A stretch of 9,421 bases of DNA, from contig JAEDMH010000088.1 of the NCBI GenBank assembly GCA_016303095.1, positions 1-9,421 of the forward strand. Direction: 5' to 3'. Within the stretch, counting starts at the first letter, position 1. The number at the start of each line of letters is the position of its first letter. Source of the stretch: Lentisphaeria bacterium (GTDB lineage: Bacteria; Verrucomicrobiota; Lentisphaeria; Oligosphaerales; Oligosphaeraceae). The position numbers and the translations under genes were made by a program. This document shows, piece after piece, positions 5,037 through 9,421 of this stretch. Under the pieces are notes generated by a model. That model did no database searches and was not told where the DNA came from. It was given only the letters and a program-made list of their open reading frames with translations.

Positions 5037-7517
5037 ATGCTGAAACCCCCACGCTTGCTTTGCCTCCTGCTGGCGCTGGTTCTCGCCATCCCCGCGCCCG
5101 CCGCCGAACCCGATCCGGCGCGACGTCTCTGGATGAGCGGCTACGAGGCCATGACCCAGGCGGACCAATCCCTGGCTTCCCAGGCGGATTTGGCGGCGCT
5201 CCACAGCTATGAAAAGGCCCTGGAGGTCTTCCTGAAGGTCCAGGCCCGCTATCCGGACTGGAATGTCTCCCTGATCCGCTACCGGGTGGACTATTGCCAG
5301 AAGAAGATTCAGGAAATCAAGGCGGCCAACAGCCAGAACATGGAATATCTCACCAAGGAGGAGCTTTTTCAGAATCTGAATCGTCAGACCCGGGAGAACC
5401 AGTTGCTCCAGGAGAAGCTCCAGCTTTTGGAGGCGGAGGGGGAGCGGAACCGACAGGCCTTGGAGCGGGCCCGGGGAGAAGCCGCCGCCCTGTCCGCCGT
5501 CCAGGAAAATCTGGAGATTCTCCGGAAGGATCGGGAGACCCTCATGGCCCAGGTGCGCACCCTCACCGCCCAGTTGGAGGAGCAGCAGGAAGCCCTCCAG
5601 AAGGTCCGCACCCCGGATCCCCGTTTGAGCCGGTGGGAGGAATTGACAGGGCAGCTCCAGCGCGCCCAGGAGGAGCTGGCCCGCACCGGGCGCCTCCTGG
5701 AGCAAGTGGCCGCCGCCCGGGATGATCTCCTGGCCCAAAGCCAGCGGGAGACCCAGTGGCGCCGTCAGGCCGAGGAACGGGAGGGGGCTCTTCGTCAGGA
5801 GCGGGAGTCCCTTCTGCGCCAAAAGGAGGAGTTGGAGCTGGAGAGGAACAAATTGCGTGTGGCTCTTCAGGCCCAGGAGAAGGCCAATGCCGAGCTCAGC
5901 CAGCAGCAGGCCCATCTCACGGGAAGCGCCCAGGAGTACCAGAAGGTGAAGAGCCAGCTCCTGGCCCGGGAGGAGCAGTGCCAGTCTCTCCAGATGGAGC
6001 GGCTGAATCTCCAGCGCCGTCTCAGCCAGGCGGAGGAGGCGGTGACCCGTCTGAGCGAGGAAGTGGAGCAGGAACGGGCCCGCTCCCGCACCCAGGCGGA
6101 GGCGGTGAGCGACCAGCTGAAATCCGTGGGCCGACTCCAGCAAGAGCACCAGGAACTCTCCGACCAGTCCGCCCGTCTCCAGGAATCCCTGGCCGCCCAA
6201 AAAGAATTGCTGGCCTCCCAGGAATCTATCCTCCGTCAGCGGGAGAGCCGGCTCCAGGAATTGGAGAAGGAAAACCAGGACAGCCGGGAGAAGCTCCGTC
6301 AATGGGAGGAGTCCTTCTGCGCCCAGGGGGAGCGGCTGGCCGAAAGTCAGGCCGCCTTGGAAACGGCCCGGCAGGAGTTGCGGCAGATTCGTGCTGCCAG
6401 CCAGGCAGTGGAAGGCCTGGTGGTCAATGCCCGGGAGAGCCAGGCGGAGTGGGAGGAGGCCGTCAAGCGGGAGGCCGCCGCCCGGGAGGAGTGTCGGCAG
6501 CTCCAGGAACGCCTGGCCCTGGCGGAATCCGCCCGCCAGGATGCGGAGGAGAAGCTGGCCCGTCCCCAGAATGCGGAGCAGAGAATGGCTTCCGCCAGAG
6601 AGATGGCCGATGCCCGGCTTCAGGAAGCCCAGCGGGCCTTGGAGGCCGCCCAGCTGCGGGTGGGGGAGCTGGAATCCGCCTTGGTGCGCCGCACGGTGGA
6701 GCGCCAGAATCTGGAGAAGGAGCTGGAGGAGCTCCGGACCGCCCAGAGCCGTCCCGCTCCCGCCGTTGCCGCGTCTCCTTCGCCTGGGGCCGCTCCCGCC
6801 GTGGACTTGCCCCGTCCCGAGGAGTCTGTTTCCCTCTCCCCTTCCGGGCTTTCCGCCACGGATCAGGTGTTGTTGAAGGGTTTTTTGCGTCAGGGCGCCC
6901 AGGCCGAGCAGCAGGGAAAGCGGGAGACCGCCCGCTGGAACTACGCCCAGGCCCTCCAGCTCCAACCCGAGAATTTCCTGGCGTTGAAGCGTCTGGGACT
7001 CCTGGCCTCCTCCGCGGGGGATGACGCCGAGGCCTCGGGCTATCTCGCCGCCGCCATGCGTCTCAATCCCGATGACCCGGAGGTGCTCCTGGCCCTGGGA
7101 TTCGCCCAACTCCAGCGGAAACAGCCGGAATGGGCCCTGGCCACCTTGGCCCGCTGCACCGCCCTCCTTCCCCAGGATCCCCGCACCGCCCGGCTCTTTG
7201 GCGTGGCCCTGGCCACCATGGGGTGGCGGGAGGCCGCCATCGTCCAATTGCAGAAGGCCTTGGCTCTGGCTCCCCAGGACGGAGAGGCGGCCTTCAATCT
7301 GGCCATGGTGGGGCTCACCCGGGCCTCGGAATGGGAGCTGGAAGCCCGGAAGACGCCCTCCCAGCGTGCCGCCTGGGAGGCGCTGGCCAAAAAAGAGCGT
7401 CGCCAGGCTCTCCAATGGTATCGCCAGGCCATCCAGCAGGGGATGGAACCCGATCCCAAACTGGAAGCCGCCCTCACCCATGGCACCACGGCCGAAGCCC
7501 AGGAGGAAGCCCCATGA
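5037..7517 (+). CDS. Exported coiled-coil and TPR protein, probable envelope scaffold
   Basis: An 826-aa protein. Residues 1-22 are a signal peptide (MLKPPR, then LLCLLLALVLAIPAPA, cleaved near PAA-E). Residues 28-85 form a helical, TPR-like head (RRLWMSGYEAMTQ, SYEKALEVFLKVQARYPDWN). Residues about 85-570 are an almost unbroken coiled coil rich in Gln, Glu, Arg, Leu and Ala, with heptads such as NRQTRENQLLQEKLQLLEAE. A Pro/Ala linker follows (about 571-605, APAVAASPSPGAAPAVD), then four or so TPRs (about 605-740; for example RWNYAQALQLQPEN and LQKALALAPQD) and a helical tail. A coiled coil of about 490 residues could span some 70 nm, suggesting a spacer or scaffold in the periplasm. Function is unknown. 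The alternative start at GTG 4995 would add 14 residues before the signal peptide. Its stop overlaps the metallophosphoesterase start (ATGA). The plus strand is unusually purine-rich here compared with its neighbours. Confidence 0.82.
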   Translation: MLKPPRLLCLLLALVLAIPAPAAEPDPARRLWMSGYEAMTQADQSLASQADLAALHSYEKALEVFLKVQARYPDWNVSLIRYRVDYCQKKIQEIKAANSQNMEYLTKEELFQNLNRQTRENQLLQEKLQLLEAEGERNRQALERARGEAAALSAVQENLEILRKDRETLMAQVRTLTAQLEEQQEALQKVRTPDPRLSRWEELTGQLQRAQEELARTGRLLEQVAAARDDLLAQSQRETQWRRQAEEREGALRQERESLLRQKEELELERNKLRVALQAQEKANAELSQQQAHLTGSAQEYQKVKSQLLAREEQCQSLQMERLNLQRRLSQAEEAVTRLSEEVEQERARSRTQAEAVSDQLKSVGRLQQEHQELSDQSARLQESLAAQKELLASQESILRQRESRLQELEKENQDSREKLRQWEESFCAQGERLAESQAALETARQELRQIRAASQAVEGLVVNARESQAEWEEAVKREAAAREECRQLQERLALAESARQDAEEKLARPQNAEQRMASAREMADARLQEAQRALEAAQLRVGELESALVRRTVERQNLEKELEELRTAQSRPAPAVAASPSPGAAPAVDLPRPEESVSLSPSGLSATDQVLLKGFLRQGAQAEQQGKRETARWNYAQALQLQPENFLALKRLGLLASSAGDDAEASGYLAAAMRLNPDDPEVLLALGFAQLQRKQPEWALATLARCTALLPQDPRTARLFGVALATMGWREAAIVQLQKALALAPQDGEAAFNLAMVGLTRASEWELEARKTPSQRAAWEALAKKERRQALQWYRQAIQQGMEPDPKLEAALTHGTTAEAQEEAP

Positions 7518-8584
7518 AATCCCTTGTTTGCCTCTCTCTTCTCGCCACGCTCCTCCTCTCCCTCTCCGCCCAGGAGCTGGGAGAGGCACGACAGGGCTTC
7601 TTCGAGTTGGCCAAACGCTACGAGGTGAAGCTCCAGGACCCCGCCCCCGTCTGGGCCCTGCGACGGGATCGCCCCCTCTTCCAATTGGCCTGGCTCTCCG
7701 ACACCCATGTGGAAAACGCCGCCACTCGGGATGCCCTCCGGGACATTCTCCGGCAAATCCGTGCCGAAATCTGCCCCGTGGCCGTCCTCGTCACGGGAGA
7801 CAACTGGGGATGGGGGAAGGAGCCTGTGGCCCGCCAGAAGGCCTTCCAGGATTTCCTCCAGCAGACTCTGGGCGAGGAACTCCCCGCCATCGTCCTGCCG
7901 GGGGACAATTGGCCCCAGGGCTTTCATCAGGTCTTCGGCGCCTCGAAATTCGCCTTCACCCTGGGCGGCTTCCGCTTTGTGGCCGCCGCCGCCGATTCCG
8001 CCGGAAAGGCCAATGGATGCTCTCTCCACGACCCGGAAACCCTCCTATGGCTCCAAAAAGAGCTGGAAACCGCCGGCCATCGCCCCGTCATCTATCTGCA
8101 GCATGAACCCGTGGAACCCCCTTCCACCCTGGATGCCCCGAAAATCTCCGCCCTCCTGGACGCCATGCCCCAGGCTTTCCTGGCTCTGGGAGGACATTTC
8201 CACCTGAACCTGGAGTTTGTCCACGGACACTGGCGCCAATGGGTGGCCCCCTCCACGGGCCGCAGCCACCGCCCCGCCTTCAAAGTCCTTAGTTTCTATC
8301 CCGATTGCGTCATCGCCCAGGATTGGGAACAAACCCCCGAAGGCCCCTATCAACCCGTCTCCAAATTCCTCCGGGCGGAAATTCCCGAGGCCTATCGGGA
8401 GGGGCTGCACTTCGTGAGATCCTTCCAGCCAAGGGACTACGCCTCCCTGCCTCCCGCTCCCCTGCGACAGGACAGCTCCCTGGATGCCCAATCCCCGGAA
8501 TTGACCCGCACCCTGATGCAATTCGCCCTGCGCTACGCCCTGCGACAGGGAAGGCCCCCCGCGCCCCTTCCCGCTACCCCCTAA
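7514..8584 (+). CDS. Exported calcineurin-like metallophosphoesterase with altered GNH motif
   Basis: A 356-aa protein with a signal peptide (MKS, then LVCLSLLATLLLSLSA, cleavage near residue 19) and a calcineurin-like phosphoesterase domain at about 55-235. Metal-site motifs in order: DxH as Asp63-x-His65 (WLSDTHVE), GD at Gly95-Asp96 (LVTGDNWGW), His197 (YLQHEP) and GHxH at Gly227-His230 (LGGHFHLN). Asp161 followed by ETLLWLQKELE matches the usual 'D...WL...L' stretch. The expected GNH(D/E) motif reads GDN (130-132, VLPGDNWP), so the metal-ligand Asn and the general-acid His are replaced. The family usually hydrolyses phosphomonoesters or diesters; whether this one does is uncertain. The ATG overlaps the preceding stop, and AGGAGG (7501-7506) lies 7 nt upstream, although it is also coding sequence. 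About 120 C-terminal residues have no motif I recognise. Confidence 0.88.
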   Translation: MKSLVCLSLLATLLLSLSAQELGEARQGFFELAKRYEVKLQDPAPVWALRRDRPLFQLAWLSDTHVENAATRDALRDILRQIRAEICPVAVLVTGDNWGWGKEPVARQKAFQDFLQQTLGEELPAIVLPGDNWPQGFHQVFGASKFAFTLGGFRFVAAAADSAGKANGCSLHDPETLLWLQKELETAGHRPVIYLQHEPVEPPSTLDAPKISALLDAMPQAFLALGGHFHLNLEFVHGHWRQWVAPSTGRSHRPAFKVLSFYPDCVIAQDWEQTPEGPYQPVSKFLRAEIPEAYREGLHFVRSFQPRDYASLPPAPLRQDSSLDAQSPELTRTLMQFALRYALRQGRPPAPLPATP

Positions 8585-8595
8585 CCCCTCGCCTC

Positions 8596-9258
8596 ATGCC
8601 CATCCGTCTGTGGAATCTGGCCGAAACCGCCTCCTTCCTCAATCTGGAGGAAAAGACGGTGCGCACCCTGGTCACCGCGGGAGAACTCCCCTGCGTCCCC
8701 CAGGGAAACCGCCTCCTGTTCGACCCGGAAGAGGTGGATGCCTGGTACTCCCACCAGCTGATCCGACACCTCGCCCCGCCCCATGCTCCGGAGGCGCCTC
8801 CCCGCCCCCTCCTCGCCTACTGCCGGCTGGAAACCATGGCCCCCGCCCTTCCTGGCAGAACAAAACCCGCCATCCTCAAGGAACTGACCGCCCTGGCCGA
8901 AAATGCCGGACTCCTCTATGACCCCGCCGAATTCCTGGAGGCCCTCCGAAAACGGGAAGAGCTCTCCTCCACTGCCATGGCCGAAGGCATCGCCCTGGTC
9001 CACCCCCTGACAAGGGACGAGTATACATGCCAGGAACCTTTCCTGGCCGTGGCCCATAGCCAAACCCCCGTCTTCTTCGGAGAACCCTCCGGAATCCCCA
9101 CCGACCTCTTCTTCCTCCTCTGCTCCCCTGATCCCCAGGAACATCTCCAACTCCTGGCTCAACTCTGCCAACTGGCCACCCATAAAACCTTCCTCCCCGC
9201 CTTGCGACAGGCCACTACCCCCCAGGAAATGATGGCCGCTTTCTCCCTACTCCCGTAA
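8596..9258 (+). CDS. Excisionase-type HTH domain fused to PTS EIIA (PtsN-like) domain
   Basis: A 220-aa protein of two parts. Residues 5-52 are a MerR/excisionase-type winged helix (LWNLAETASFLNLEEKTVRT, GELPCVPQGNRLLFDPEEVDAWY), the HTH_17 pattern. After a Pro-rich linker (60-72), residues 75-220 match PTS EIIA type 2: KREELSSTAMAEGIALVHP carries the GIA-x-x-H active-site loop with His136, and the usual late segment LLCSPDPQEHLQLLAQLCQL is present. His136 could accept phosphate from HPr or NPr, and DNA or protein binding could respond to it; this fits a PTS-linked regulator better than a sugar transporter, as there is no EIIB or EIIC here. The start ATG follows the upstream stop by 11 nt, in CT-rich sequence with no Shine-Dalgarno motif. 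The domain assignments are strong; the regulatory role is inference. Confidence 0.9.
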   Translation: MPIRLWNLAETASFLNLEEKTVRTLVTAGELPCVPQGNRLLFDPEEVDAWYSHQLIRHLAPPHAPEAPPRPLLAYCRLETMAPALPGRTKPAILKELTALAENAGLLYDPAEFLEALRKREELSSTAMAEGIALVHPLTRDEYTCQEPFLAVAHSQTPVFFGEPSGIPTDLFFLLCSPDPQEHLQLLAQLCQLATHKTFLPALRQATTPQEMMAAFSLLP

Positions 9259-9388
9259 GAAAATACAGAAAGACGCCTGGAAATCTAGAGGGCTAGGGGT
9301 TGTCTGCGAAAGATCGAGCAGCGGGGGGCGTTCCTGGGCGGGGCATCCCGGCCAGAAACGTTGTCCGGGGGAAGCCAGGGGGAGAGGG
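9259..9388. other. Non-coding spacer after the rightward cluster
   Basis: I see no convincing gene here. One minus-strand frame is open from the window edge to a TAG at 9293-9295, but it is short, Pro/Gly-rich and crosses the terminator. The segment is G-rich on the plus strand (GGGGGGCG, GGGGGAAG, GGGGGAG). Confidence 0.5.
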
Positions 9389-9408
9389 GGCTCCCACAGG
9401 AGCTTTTT
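9389..9408 (+). terminator. Rho-independent terminator of the rightward cluster
   Basis: GCTCC (9390-9394) pairs with GGAGC (9399-9403) around a 4-nt CACA loop, extendable by a G-U pair, and is followed directly by TTTTT (9404-9408). It lies about 130 nt past the last stop codon and is the only such hairpin plus U-tract I find on the plus strand. The stem is short (5 strict pairs), so efficiency may be moderate. Confidence 0.6.
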
Positions 9409-9421
9409 CTCCCCAGAGCGA

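Noticed and set aside
4692..7589. Very long minus-strand open frame (about 965 codons) opposite the coiled-coil gene
   Set aside because: Its translation is low-complexity Leu/Gly/Pro/Gln without domains, as expected for the antisense of Gln/Glu/Arg codons (CAG, GAG, CGG). The plus-strand protein has a signal peptide, heptads and TPRs, so the antisense frame is a shadow.
9293..9421. Partial minus-strand open frame entering from the right edge
   Set aside because: About 42 codons, rich in Pro and Gly with no recognisable domain, and it runs through the plus-strand terminator hairpin. It could be a gene's 3' end, but nothing supports it.

Overview
The window is GC-rich bacterial DNA, almost fully coding, with two divergent gene clusters that meet at a 205-nt intergenic region (2884-3088). 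I see no rRNA, tRNA, CRISPR array, insertion sequence or long repeat. The lineage cannot be proven from this sequence. The Shine-Dalgarno-poor, pyrimidine-rich leaders, the large secreted coiled-coil/TPR protein and the excisionase-type HTH fused to a PTS EIIA domain make me lean towards the Verrucomicrobiota/PVC group, at low confidence.

Leftward cluster (2883 down to 22, minus strand), four genes in transcription order: a signal-peptide-bearing protein of unknown function (218 aa), a small two-TM protein with a cytosolic TPR-like tail (165 aa), a MATE-family multidrug/Na+ antiporter (460 aa), and a 74-aa single-TM cysteine-rich protein of the type usually found beside FeoB. The last two overlap by ATGA, so they are probably translationally coupled.

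Rightward cluster (3089 to 9258, plus strand), five tightly packed genes followed by a hairpin terminator at about 9390-9408: a 10-TM EamA/DMT transporter; a purine nucleoside phosphorylase-fold protein that has lost essentially every catalytic residue; an 826-aa exported protein with a roughly 490-residue coiled coil and C-terminal TPRs; an exported calcineurin-like metallophosphoesterase with a broken GNH motif; and an excisionase-type HTH domain fused to a PTS EIIA domain that keeps its phospho-accepting histidine. Junctions are 4-nt overlaps or short gaps, which suggests one transcript.

The most interesting unit is the four-gene block 4030-9258: a pseudo-PNP, a periplasmic coiled-coil/TPR scaffold, a periplasmic phosphoesterase-like protein and a possible PTS-responsive DNA-binding regulator. 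Their joint function is unknown to me. A second point of interest is that the starts not overlapping an upstream gene are preceded by long pyrimidine tracts instead of a Shine-Dalgarno sequence; this helped decide several start codons.
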